DNA from: Knoxdaviesia capensis
Taxonomy: Eukaryota; Ascomycota; Sordariomycetes; Microascales; Gondwanamycetaceae
Direction of reading: 5' to 3'
Assembly: GCA_001510575.1 (NCBI GenBank)
Contig: LNGK01000004.1
Location: 2,241,956-2,305,955, forward strand
Length of the DNA stretch: 64,000 bases
Below the pieces are notes generated by a model. That model was not told the origin of the DNA and did not search any database. It worked only from the letters and a program-made list of their open reading frames with translations. The first letter of the stretch is position 1. Each line of letters begins with the position of its first letter. The translations under genes were made by a program, and so were the position numbers. This document shows positions 34,623 to 45,406 of this stretch, in pieces.

Positions 34623-35364
34623 AGAAAAAGAGGCGGCCATCTGCTTATGGGCATATAATCGCCTATATAGTATCTCCACTAACGGCTGGGACTTTTACAC
34701 CCTGTAACCCTGTTGGTTTCTCCCCCTGTATGAACACATAGACATGACCTACCTGGACTTGAATACGCTCGCTCGCAAGTCAGACACAGTCAAGAACACA
34801 GCTTCAGCATCCGAACTGAAACAGTTACCCACATGGTCTTATTTAGGTCTGCATCTCGTCACCCCACAGCAACCCTGGAGTCCCACGCATCTTAGGGTTG
34901 CGGATGGGCCTGCCCGATTCGGGACACAGCTGTGACGACGGCTTTGACCGAAAGCCCCTATGCCACATAACGTTTCTCTGTGCATATTATGTATGAATGG
35001 AGATATTGTTGAGGTGTCTTCCGGCCAGGTGTCCCGCAGGTGCACCCCCAAACCCGACACGCGAATGCAGCAGACCCAATCCGTGGGCCCATGTGATATG
35101 GGAACGTGGGATATTTGGCTGCTAAGTGTTGGGGGGCTGGGTGGACGGTGGGATTTCTTGTATGTAATGTACTGCAGGGACATGGGCCATGAACCCAACA
35201 GACCTGATTGATGCATCCCGTGCTGGTTCTTGTATCCGGGCCAAGCTTTGTCTGCATGAGCAAGAAACTTTTTTTTTTTCCTGTCACACCGACCAGGTTT
35301 CACTCGCCCTAAGATATGACTATTAAGTCACATTCAAAGCGAACTGGTCACTATCCTCTTTTTG
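34623..35364. other. Spacer without a supported gene
   Basis: I see no coding pattern here. It separates the tRNA-like unit from the relic that ends at 35365. Confidence 0.4.
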
Positions 35365-35889
35365 CTACTCCATCCAGAGAGATATCGGGCCATCTGATGA
35401 AGACTCTCCCGACCGCGGAAAACCATTGATTCCGCCTTCCTCATCCACGTTATAGTCGTCAACCGTACCAGATGCCCCCGAGAGGGCCGGAACGCGCAAC
35501 AAGTTCCATTGGAGTTCCAATAGCTCCATGCTTGGCAGGCCACTTCGTCGGTGCGCCAGCATCGCATCCGCACCCTCGGCGCCCCACGCGTGCACATTGC
35601 CGCCACATACCCGGCTCATTACCTCTGCCTGGCGGCCGAGAAGGTGGGTTAAGACCACCTGTGGCCGGTGGGCGGACTTCTTGAGCCAGTGGAACTGAAC
35701 GGTTACGGCGTTTTCCGTCGAAGCGATGAGTTTTGCAAATAGCGCAGCCGGGGCATCGCCGGTTCGTCTTCGTTTTGCATCACTGTCATGGTGGCTCGTG
35801 GAACTCTCCGATGCCTTTTGCTTTGCATGTTGCTGATACTGTGGTGTGTAGACGGCCCGGACATCCCAGCAGTAGCAATAGATCGGGGT
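35365..35889 (-). pseudogene. C-terminal fragment resembling fungal HNH-endonuclease-like proteins
   Basis: A 175-codon frame on the minus strand, open from a possible acceptor (CTGCAG, just above 35890) to a TAG at 35365, reads like real protein: YCYCWDVRAVYTPQYQQHA, a basic KRRRTGDAP patch, VTVQFHWLKKSAHRPQ, AWGAEGADAMLAHRRSG and LPSMELLELQWNLLRVPALS. The order (VTVQFHWL, AWG, HRRSG, then LPS-ELL-QW-LLRV-A-SGA) is what I recall from the C-terminal half of ascomycete HNH-domain proteins. The usual 15-20 residues between HRRSG and LPSMELL seem to be missing. No upstream HNH motif could be found in frame, and a TAA lies just upstream. The best reading is a truncated relic; a poorly resolved multi-exon gene is the alternative. 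The family assignment rests on memory. Confidence 0.42.
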
Positions 35890-38800
35890 GCTGCAGTCTC
35901 TTTACGAATAGACAGCTGGTACCGCAGGTGTAGCCATTGGAACCAATGCTTCTGATACGAGTGTCTTCTGGCTTACCCTGCTTTTAACCAAGATTGAAGA
36001 AGTGCTAGAAGAAGCATTGGTATTAGACACAACATCGGACAGTTGGACACAGGGGGGGGCATAGGTATCTATTGCTTACAGTTTCTGACACCGGTTGGCG
36101 CGAACACACATAGGTCATGAACCAGCATAATATCAGTGTTGATATTGCTTACCGCTTCTCCTCTGCGCTCCAAGACCGGCAGTGGGGCGACCATGAACAC
36201 GGCCACGGCGGTGGCATTGAACGTGCCTTGCAGGTCATGCGAAACCTGCGCCCAGCACTGGAAGAGTGTTTCGATCAGCTGCCAGGGAGCGTGGCTGTCT
36301 TCTATATAGCTACCCGTGGGGAGTGAAGGACGGGGGATGGCCTGGTTGCGGCGTGTGCGTTGCTCGACGGCTAACCGGGACCTGATGTCTGATGAAAGAA
36401 ATAGCTGGACACAGGAAAAGCGAGAAGTTGTTGCACATCTGGCTGGATAAAATGGTGTTGGAGCTGCTTAGGGTATTTGGCCACTTAGGGTAAGGAACAC
36501 TTTCATGTTTCTCACCCGGTTATCTTCACATATGATGGAGGGTTTCCTCTCGGAAGGAATTACCGCGAGCACCTTCCCCTTTCCACATCTCGGACGAAAA
36601 CAACCCCCACGTCCAATCGGTGGCTCGAAATAGACGATTCAACCCTACCGGAAAAGAGCAGCCACGCTCTTCACTCCCACGTCATATGACCTGCAGCCAG
36701 CTGACTTGGGGCTGGTGATCAGGAACACACAGCCAGAGCAAGCGATGCTGCCCGTTTTGGGTTTTCTGTGCTTCTCCGCCCAAACGGCCATTGACTAATG
36801 AGCTTCGTCGTGTGTTGTGATGTCCTTTCACGCTCTTTCGGTTAACCGATGCTCAGAGAAGACTGGGTTCTGTATTGGTTGAAAGTAAGAAACAGGGCAA
36901 GCAACCCCCACCTGTCAGATGCCGGAAAAGCACACACAAAAAAGGCAGGAAAAAACGACCCCTCTTGGTGCTTCGGGATTGGCTGGCTTCGTGTTAGTTA
37001 GTACCTGGTCGGCTCGGGAGTGGCCAATGGCGGCGTGGTTGGAGTCATCAAGGTTGGAGACTGTACGAAGAGCCGGATCTAGCAGCTCGGTACAAAACAG
37101 AGAAGGCACTCCGGGGGTTGAACGAACATGTTTGTGAGGATCCGGGGAGAAGTGAAGTGTCGGAGCAGATTGCGGCAAGACGTTATAGGGGCCGGGAAGG
37201 GGACTGGTTAGCTCACACATCCACACATACAAGGATGATCCGAGATCCGAACACGGCAGCGTGCCGCCCCAGCTCGGCGGTAGCGATGCAGAAAGAGAAG
37301 GAAAAAAGAGAAGAAAATAAGAAAAGAAAAAAGTCGGTCAAGTCAGCTGTCTCTCTCTCAAGGAAATCTGGTTCAGGGCAGCCACCGGTTCTCAGTCTGT
37401 CTCTGTCGTCTTCAACCTCGCTTCTCCTGCTTCTCCGAATCCAGGGATCCGCGAGTCTGCCAGGGAGAGCCAGAACTCTTGGAGAAAAGAATTTGTTGCG
37501 CAGGTGGTCAGCAGACGTGGAAGAGAAAGAAAAATTGAAAAAAATAGAAAAAATAGAAAAAAAAAAGAAAAAAAAGAAAAAAAAAGAAAAAAAAGAAAAG
37601 AAGCCATTTTGGCAAAAGTTCACCACCATTTACAGACATGTGTACACAGCCCATTTCGCCCGCGTACCCGGACAAAGTCACTCAATGGTATACATATATA
37701 TCTGTGTACTGTAGATGGAGATAGAGCTTCGAGAGGTCCTCCCGGTTACCCCAAAATCACGCATTCCGACCCTCCTCTCTCCTGGTTCCCCAGGTTTTTG
37801 CCCTGCTGTTCCTTTCTTTGTTTGGACAGTTTCATAGCCGCCCAGAAGCTCGGATAACTGCTTATACCGAAGCGTTACCTAAATATCCCCGCACTTCCGT
37901 TGGTGTTATGGCGTTTAAGCATATATCCAGGCCAGACAACAAATCTCTCTTTCTCTCTCTCTCGCCCTCTGCTATCATCTGTCCCTCGACACTTCTTCTT
38001 GCTATCTAGCCACTCTAAAGCTCGGCCCATTTCCCTTTCTATATGTAAAAGCTCCATATAAATACGGGCTTTCCCGGGATCAGTCCGCATAAGAGAAACA
38101 GGCCCTTATAAAGTCTTGTGGTGTACAAAAACAGGGTCCTTTCCCCCCCCTTTCAGCACCCGTTTACACCAGTAGAAGACATATCTATATTCAGAGAGTC
38201 CTTCGACCACTAGGAAGTGATCCTTCCTTGCATTTTTGGAGGGGCCCATGTTCCCACTTCCCTCCCCCGGAAATCCCGACATTCTCCGGTCTCTACCGAC
38301 GTGGTTTGGCAACAAATCGTCCACGCTGTATCTCGGTTGAAATCTCTTTATCAGCGTCACCGCCACTACAGAGTACATACTGTACTGTACATACACCCGT
38401 GCATCCGCCCCCCATTGCAGACGCCCTGAACAAACGCCACTCCCGGGACCCAGTAGGCACCTCTATAGACACCACACCAGAATTGCCGTGTCCTTCCTCT
38501 CGCCGGCCATAGCTACGCTTTCATACGCTGTCAATCTGCTGTTTGCACACACACACACACACGCCTCCGCTGCCTCCGCTCGCCGGCCCGCCTGTCCAGA
38601 CTCGCTCTCTTTTCTTCCCTCCTCCTATCCATCCACTTTGCAGTTTTTCCGTCCTGGCTCCCTTTCCTCCGGCACTACGTACATCCCACATACTACACAC
38701 ACTACACTACTACCTTGTCAGGATATCACAAGCCAGAATAAGCTTTTTTCCTCTTGTCATCCAACCTTACGACTCTAACGGCAAAACATCTGCTACTCCA

Positions 38801-40809
38801 CGGTCTAGCCCATCTCTTCTCTGGTTGCCTCCCTCGGCCATGCATCTCTGACTCCGCCAGAACCTCCAAACAAGACGTCCTCACTGCTGTTTCTCGTCCC
38901 TATGTATACACACACGGGCTCTGTCAAACATCCGCTCTCAAAAAATCAGGCGCTTATCAGCCACTCCGTTAGCCTGGCCAATCCCAAATCCTTCAATAGC
39001 CGGGCCCATTCAAATCCTCCCTGCTGTTCGTTTTTTTCTGATCTGATCTGATCTTCCTCTCTGCCATTCTCTCTCTCTCTCTCTCGTGATACGAACCCCC
39101 CCTAGCTGTCCACCACGATAAACTTGGCCACTGCGGGTAACTTGGTATTCCTGCCGATATCCCGTCTTCTCTTCGACTTCTATCTGCGTGTTTTCCTTTC
39201 CTGCTGCTTTCGCCTGTAACTCCCCCATTCCGCCATTCTGCGTCTACCCGCTGTTCTATTGTTTCACTGCCTACTATATTTCTCTCTCTATCTCTTTTCT
39301 TTTCAACCCTCGTGTGCCGTCCGGATTTTTTTTCTCCGGCGGTCTGGCCCCTCTTCTGAATCTCCCTCTATCAGCTTCACTAGCCCGACTTTTTTTCTCT
39401 CTCATATCTTCTCCCCATCTCCCTGACATCTTGAAGATCCTCATTTTGTCCTGTCTCATCCCATAACTATCCAGTTTTTTATTTTATGTTTCCTCAATAG
39501 CGTTGAAATCTCTCATATCCATTCCTCTTTTCTTTTCCTTCGGTGCTCTTCCGTCCATACCTCCGCCAGCTAGCATTTCGTCACTAAGCTGCCATCGTGT
39601 GTCTGCAGCATTCCATTTACACCGCCCTGATCTTGAAGCTTTGGCCCGCGTGTGCCTAGGAATCCTGCGTTTTTCTCTCTGCTACTACTGCCCTCTTCGC
39701 GTCGCCCACCACACCACTATCTTCTGGCCGGACCTCAGACTCCTACTGGATCTTCTCGGTCTTTTCTCTCCACCGTGGTTGTCTTGTTTGGCTCCCAACA
39801 AAGTTCGTCTCTTCATCTGGCCTGCATCCGCTTGACTGCGGCAACCCAAAAGAATCCGTCGAATCAGCGTCTGAGTGAAATTCGAGCAACTACCGCCGAG
39901 AAGTCCTTGGCCCGTTCTTGCCAGGAATTTGACAGCACTTCCTCTGACCGACACGTCTTCGCCTTCTATCGTTGTCTCACTCCTTCCATCCTGCTCTTCC
40001 TCTTCGCTTCTTTTTCTTCTCCTTCCCTGGCTGGATTCCGCCTGCCAGCTGTCTCCATCTGTCGCACTCATCCAATCCGTCTCTGCATCACGCGATCACT
40101 TCGTAGCTGTGCCTGAGTTCTTCAGCTTCACACTTCACTTACTTCACTTCCTCCTCTTCAACTTCTTTTTCGGCTTTACTCTATTATCTTCAGGATTTTC
40201 TTCTTTCTTCAGCCTCTAGGGTCCTTCTTTTGCTTCTTATACTCACTTTATAGCTTTTTCCCTTTCCTTTTCCCTCTCTTTGAGACTGCCGTAACAGTAT
40301 CTCTGCTGTCATATACCTCCTTTATCTTCCTCCAGTCATCTCAGATTTGCATCAGATTGCCTCACTCCCACCTAACTTTGCTTATAGTTTGGTCCAGACG
40401 TCAACATAAAGCTTAGGCCTATTCTTCAGCTTCCTAGCAAACGACTCACCCCAAGCTGCTCTAAGTAACTGAAACTTACGAGTACATATATCAATTTATT
40501 ATCACCATCATCATCTCTTTTAATGCTTATTCTGGCTATCTCGTCTCCTGGATAAAGAGCAGAAAAAAATTGCCTACATCTCTTTTCTCTTTTCCTGTTC
40601 CTGGTGTATTTTTTTTCCCTCCTTCATCACACTTTGTGGTTCCCAGCAACTTTTCTTCATAGACCATCCCAACTTTCCAAGTTTCATCAAGAAACATCTG
40701 ATCTGGTCCAATCCTCCAGAGATTTCGTCTCTGATTCCAGATCATTTGATTTATTCTTGATTCTTCGATTTCTCATCTTCTTCCTGGATTGTCTGAATCT
40801 TCATTCGCA
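35890..40809. other. 4.9-kb gene-poor region ending in a long T/C-rich leader
   Basis: An open minus-strand frame at 36467-36076 (containing APWQLIETLFQCWAQ) might belong to the relic ending at 35365 but lacks a start and recognisable domain. The 37.26-37.61 kb part is purine-rich. A CA-repeat lies at 38546-38562 and a CT-repeat at about 39069-39085. From about 38.9 kb to the ATG at 40810 the plus strand is almost continuously T/C-rich, fitting a very long promoter and leader for the PFK-2/FBPase-2 gene, perhaps with a leader intron. Confidence 0.4.
37264..37611. repeat. Purine-rich low-complexity tract
   Basis: On the plus strand this segment is dominated by A and AG, and from about 37523 to 37605 it is almost pure A with interspersed G (units such as GAAAAAAA). 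It gives a spurious Lys/Glu-rich frame on one strand and a Phe-rich one on the other. It is either a microsatellite-like expansion or the T/C-rich leader of a minus-strand transcript. Confidence 0.7.
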
Positions 40810-42507
40810 ATGCCTCCCAAGCCTCGCGTTGGTGTTCCGGTCGAAGACGCTCGCATTTGCGTCGTCATGGTTGGACTTCCTGCTCGCGGCAAGAGTTACA
40901 TTGCGCAGAAGGGTAAGTTTGTGGAGATGTCCCCAAAAGTTGTTTCCCGTCAACCAGCCAGCCCCACAGAAGACTTTTATCTGTGTCTATTCAGTACTAA
41001 CCAGTCAACTTCCCACTTTTTTGTGTTTAGCCCAGAGATATCTGCAGTGGCTCTCCATTCCTTCCAAGACTTTCAATGTCGGAAACTACCGCCGGAATGA
41101 CGCCCCTCAGCCCACTGCTGATTTCTTCGACTTCAACAACCCGGAGGGTGAGCGCAAGCGCCGTGCCGCTGCCGAGGCCGCTGTGGCCGACATGATGGAC
41201 TGGTTCAAGAAGGAGAAGGGCGTTGTGGCCATTCTCGACGCCACAAACTCCACCAAGGAGCGCCGTGCCTGGGTTCACCAGACCTGCGAAGCCCATGGCG
41301 TCGAAGTCATCTTTGTTGAGAGCAAGTGTGACGACGAGGACCTGATCATGGCCAATATCCGGGATGTTAAGACCACAAGCCCCGACTACAAGGGCCAGGA
41401 TCCCGAGGCCGCTGCCCAGGACTTCCGCAACCGCATCCGCATGTACGAGAAGGTGTACAAGACCATTGACGGCGACCAGGATGAGTCTGACTACACGTAT
41501 CTGAAGATCATGAACGTTGGCAAGCAGGTGATCATCAACCGCATCCGTGATTACCTCCAGAGCCGCGTCGTCTACTATCTCATGAACCTCCACATCCGCC
41601 CCCGTTCGGTTTGGCTTTCGCGCGTAAGTGGTTTTTTCTTTTTTCTTTTTCTCCCTGTGTCTATTTCAGAAAATGTGCGAACAAATGACTAACCCTAGCA
41701 CTACGATCCACCTGCAGCACGGAGAGTCGATGTTCAACCTGGATGGTCGTATTGGCGGAGATGCTGGCCTGTCTCCTCGTGGAGAGCAGTATGCCCTGAA
41801 GCTCCCTGAGCTTGTGCTGAAGTCCGTTGGCGTAAGTTTTGCCCCTTGTTTATCACCCAGCCTCTATTGCTTTGCTTAAGTCTTTGGGCTTGTCTCTACC
41901 CCTTTCCCTCATCCTTTTCCTTCCTCATTGTCTTCACGTTCTCTCTTGCTACCCATCTCATCAGCCCTATATACTAACCCCTGACTTCCAGGACAACCAC
42001 CCTCTCACTGTGTGGACCTCCACCCTCAAGCGCACCATCGCCACCGCGCGCTTCCTTCCTCCCACCTACAACCAGCTTCAGTGGAAGGCCCTCGACGAGC
42101 TCGATTCTGGTGTCTGCGACGGTCTCACTTACCAAGAGATCAAGGACCAGTACCCTGAGGACTTCGCTGCCCGGGACGAAGACAAGTACAACTACCGGTA
42201 CCGCGGCGGCGAGTCATACCGCGACGTGGTTATTCGCCTCGAGCCGATCATCATGGAACTGGAGCGCAGCGAAGACATCCTGATCGTTACTCACCAGGCT
42301 GTGCTCCGTTGCATTTACGCGTATTTCATGAAGAAGGACCAGACCAAGAGCCCCTGGATGAACGTGCCCCTGCACACCCTGATCAAGCTTACGCCCCGTG
42401 CCTACGGCACCGACGAGGTCCGCTACGAGGCGAACATCCCCGCCGTCAGCACCTGGCGCGGAAAGGGCAGCACGGCCAAGCACGAGGATCCCGTTGCTGG
42501 CATGTAA
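40810..42507 (+). CDS. 6-phosphofructo-2-kinase / fructose-2,6-bisphosphatase (441 aa)
   Basis: Four exons, in frame: 40810-40912, 41031-41623, 41718-41831, 41992-42507. The kinase half has the Walker A motif GLPARGKSYIAQ interrupted by intron 1 just after it, then LQWLSIPSKTFNVGNYRR, and ILDATNSTKERR. The phosphatase half (histidine phosphatase fold) starts with WLSRHGESMFN, followed by WTSTLKRTIATA, LDELDSGVCDGLTY and LIVTHQAVLR, so the phospho-acceptor His, the acid Glu and the second His are all present. Both activities, synthesis and breakdown of fructose-2,6-bisphosphate and hence control of glycolysis and gluconeogenesis, are predicted. The length matches compact fungal enzymes without long regulatory tails. 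It lies behind an unusually long T/C-rich leader. Confidence 0.96.
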
Positions 42508-43431
42508 ACTGCTGAGCGTTGCTGGCCACAGTCTGAGCTCGAGAGACACCACCGGAGAGACACGTTCTTGATATCGTGGCTGGCCTCTTCCTTTCCCGGC
42601 CACCCTTCCCTTATCGCGTCCCTCTATCTCTTGTCCTCTCTGAGCCACCTTTCTGATGCACACTTCTGTACGCTGTACATCGATTCCCGCTGTGCGAGTT
42701 CGACTGCGCAGTCGTTCTCTGCCCTCTCATTCTTCTCTCTTCCGCAGTGTGTTTCCTCCTAATGTCTCCTTTTTTTATGACGACTGTTTTCTCTTGATTT
42801 CTTCGCTCGGGTTATTCGCTCAACGTTGTCTTCTTACAAGACACGGGGCTTCGGTGTTTCTGATGGATTGCATGGTAGTTTAGTCCTTTTAGTCTTTTCT
42901 GCGTTTCGCTTTTTTTCATGGGACAGGATAACGATAAAAATTACCGGTACATGGACGACAATAAAAAGGAGGGACTTTTTTTTTTCCCCGAACATAATGT
43001 CTTCTTTATGATTCCTCTTTTCCATCTTTCTTTTCCAACTCTTTGGGTTTGTCTTTTCGTTTGCGTTTGCTTGCTTCCTGGTGGAAGCTTGTTTTCTTTT
43101 TCAAGGGTATGGCCCGGCAACATGTCTCGGGCACATGCACGGTCCCGTGCATCGTCGGTTTGAGGAGAAGTCAAGAATAGGTACATTCTAGCGGTCTTGA
43201 ACAATCAAGCGTCTCCTATCCAGAGTTACGTCTATCGCAGCTTCCGGTGCACAGTAAACGTGACGGTCGCAGGTCAGCCAAACGTATCTTCAAGCGAGCA
43301 GACAAGAGATCAACCCATCAGCATATACATTGAACGAACACGAACTGCTAACGTCAATAAGGGGGCTCGGACACTTCATCAGTCAACCCATCCCGTAGCA
43401 TCTTCGATCAGCGCCAAAATTCCAGTTGTTA
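42508..43431. other. Intergenic region, 3' of PFK-2/FBPase-2
   Basis: The first 500 nt are T/C-rich 3' sequence of the plus-strand gene. I see no gene in the rest. Confidence 0.45.
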
Positions 43432-43554
43432 CTACGTCGCAATCAGATTTGTCGCCGGCGGGGGAGCAATCGGCAGGCCGCCCCAGATCGGGCCTGGCGA
43501 AGGTGCCGCGAGGGCCGCGAGCGGCGTCAGAAGCAGCAGCACGAGGGCGCGCAT
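43432..43554 (-). CDS. Possible 40-aa secreted peptide
   Basis: A small frame starts with MRALVLLLLTPLAALAAPSP, an excellent signal peptide with a cut expected after ALAA, and leaves a mature peptide of about 23 residues rich in Pro and Gly without Cys. The 120-nt patch is more GC-rich than its surroundings and has coding-like third positions. The frame could be the first exon of a longer gene, but no convincing downstream exon was found. It could equally be chance. Nothing about function can be said. Confidence 0.28.
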   Translation of the reverse strand: MRALVLLLLTPLAALAAPSPGPIWGGLPIAPPPATNLIAT

Positions 43555-45406
43555 TGTAGCCAGCAGGTTTCGGCGTTTGTTCGTCAGTTCTGCTTGCCAG
43601 GTCCGTTTGCTGAAGGAAGAACTCCCAGAGAAAAATCGGGTAGATACCTGTCGCCGGTGCACAGCAGCCAAGATGGAAACACATCGGAGGACCAGGGGAC
43701 AGTCAATATTCAAGTGGATTCTATTTCCAGAACAAACGCTTCCTGCCTCCCCTCGTTTCCCGGGACAAGCTCTGCACTCATCTATGAGTCTCCAGCGGCG
43801 GTTTTATCCATGCTGCCACTATATGCAGCTGGTCTAAGTTCGCCGGCGGTGGTCGGGCATGGGGCACTAGCCACGTCTCCCGGTATAGGGCCAAGATACC
43901 GGCCTCCAGGGGACAAGACCTGCTCAAGCAGTGCCAGGCCGGCAGAGTATTACTGATAATTCAACGTTGTATCTGGATCACAGTGGAAGCATAGCTTGCC
44001 TGAGCTATCATCAGTAAGAAGAGGGAAGAAGAGTTGGCATTTCTGTCAGTTACCTGATGATAATGGAAGGAAGAAAAGCTAGTGAACTGAACAGGGGGAA
44101 AGGTCTGGTTTTATATTCCAGAAAGAGAGGGGGGGCTAGGCTGCACCATCAGCCGGGCTCCGGAAGATTCCAGATGGAGTAGATATTTATAGAAACCGCC
44201 ATATCCACGAGGCACGAAGATGAGATCATCCGTCTTTGAAATGCCCCCAACCCCAGCTTGAGCAAGAGTCACGATAGTTCATCCAGGTTGGGGTTAAACC
44301 CCCCAACCCTAACTCCAGCCATGCTAGGGTTACCTGTGATCTCCGCCACGGACCATTTTTATCAGACCATGCACGCCCATATTTCAACTGACGAAAAGAC
44401 ACCTTTTCCAGCACGACGCCCTTGGCCCCAGAGACAAAAGTGGCAACTAAGACCACAATCCAGGGTCACAGGTTTTGCTAGCTCCTCGGTTCAGTCAGTG
44501 CATGGCTGCTAATTCCCGTTTCCACATAGTCAGCGGCTGATGTTTTTTGAGGGGCGGGCCGGGGTTCCTCCCTGTCAAAAAAAACCTGTATAAGACTATC
44601 GTCAGCTTGCTCGTCGAGGTTCCTAGCATGTGTAGTCAAATGCTACCAGGGCCTTGGAACAGTTTAAAGTTCACACCTGCAGAATTCCGAGCTTCATTGT
44701 CGTGGGAGTTGTTGGCAATAGCATCACGCGACTTAGGGTTCCTTCGATTACCTCATAGCCCAGCTGATTATATAAGCTGTGTGTGTCCCGTGCCACGATA
44801 TACGACATTTCGAAACACGCGTTGGAGACGAGCCTTCTTCTCAGCTTTTTCTGTGTGCTGCAGCGACTGTCGCTTATCGTTACAACGGCATGTCACGGAC
44901 CAAATAATATCTCATCTGCATGACGTATATATCTCTCAGTTCTCTTCCATCTCTTCAACTTGGCATTTCCCTCGCATTGTTCGTTTTTTGCGTCTGTTCT
45001 CTCTCTTTGGAATTACCTCTCTTCCGTTTTGTTGCCACCACGTCATTACCGCTCATCCCAGATTGTCATCCGATCCGGGCCGAACGGCATTACCGGCCCT
45101 TGCGTCCCGCGTCCTCCGGCCAACTCCCTGGGTTCAGCGGCTCTTTGTTCGCGCCGAGTCTGGCCAAGTGGTGCCCCCGTACCGACGTCAAGTGCCCTGG
45201 AGATGCGTGGGAGTTCCGTGGCTGTATCTCCCCGACACCGCCGCCCTTGTCCCGGCTGATCCGCCGTCGACGCGACTGACACACACATAGCTGTGCAGCC
45301 CTGAAGTGTGTAACCCGAGCACTGTGTGTATTAGCACGACTGCGGGAGTTTTATAGTCGGCTTTCAACCTGCGCGTCTCCCGCCAAAGACACATCCTTCG
45401 TGCACA
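43555..45406. other. Intergenic region and leader of the TOK channel gene
   Basis: It includes a GC-rich inverted repeat (GGTTGGGG at 44286-44293 and CCCCAACC at 44301-44308) and CCCTAA-like motifs nearby. From about 44.9 to 45.4 kb the plus strand is T/C-rich, fitting a leader for the channel gene. A long frame at 44547-45290 lacks any protein-like pattern. Confidence 0.4.

Noticed and set aside
36076..36467. A minus-strand open frame of about 130 codons as a separate gene
   Set aside because: It has no early Met and no recognised family. It is only mentioned as a possible part of the relic ending at 35365.
37118..37714. A 198-codon Lys/Glu-rich plus-strand protein
   Set aside because: Its second half is translated from the near-pure A/G tract; there is no domain and no splice support.
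44547..45290. A 247-codon plus-strand frame upstream of the TOK gene
   Set aside because: Its composition is that of T/C-rich leader sequence, with no recognisable domain.
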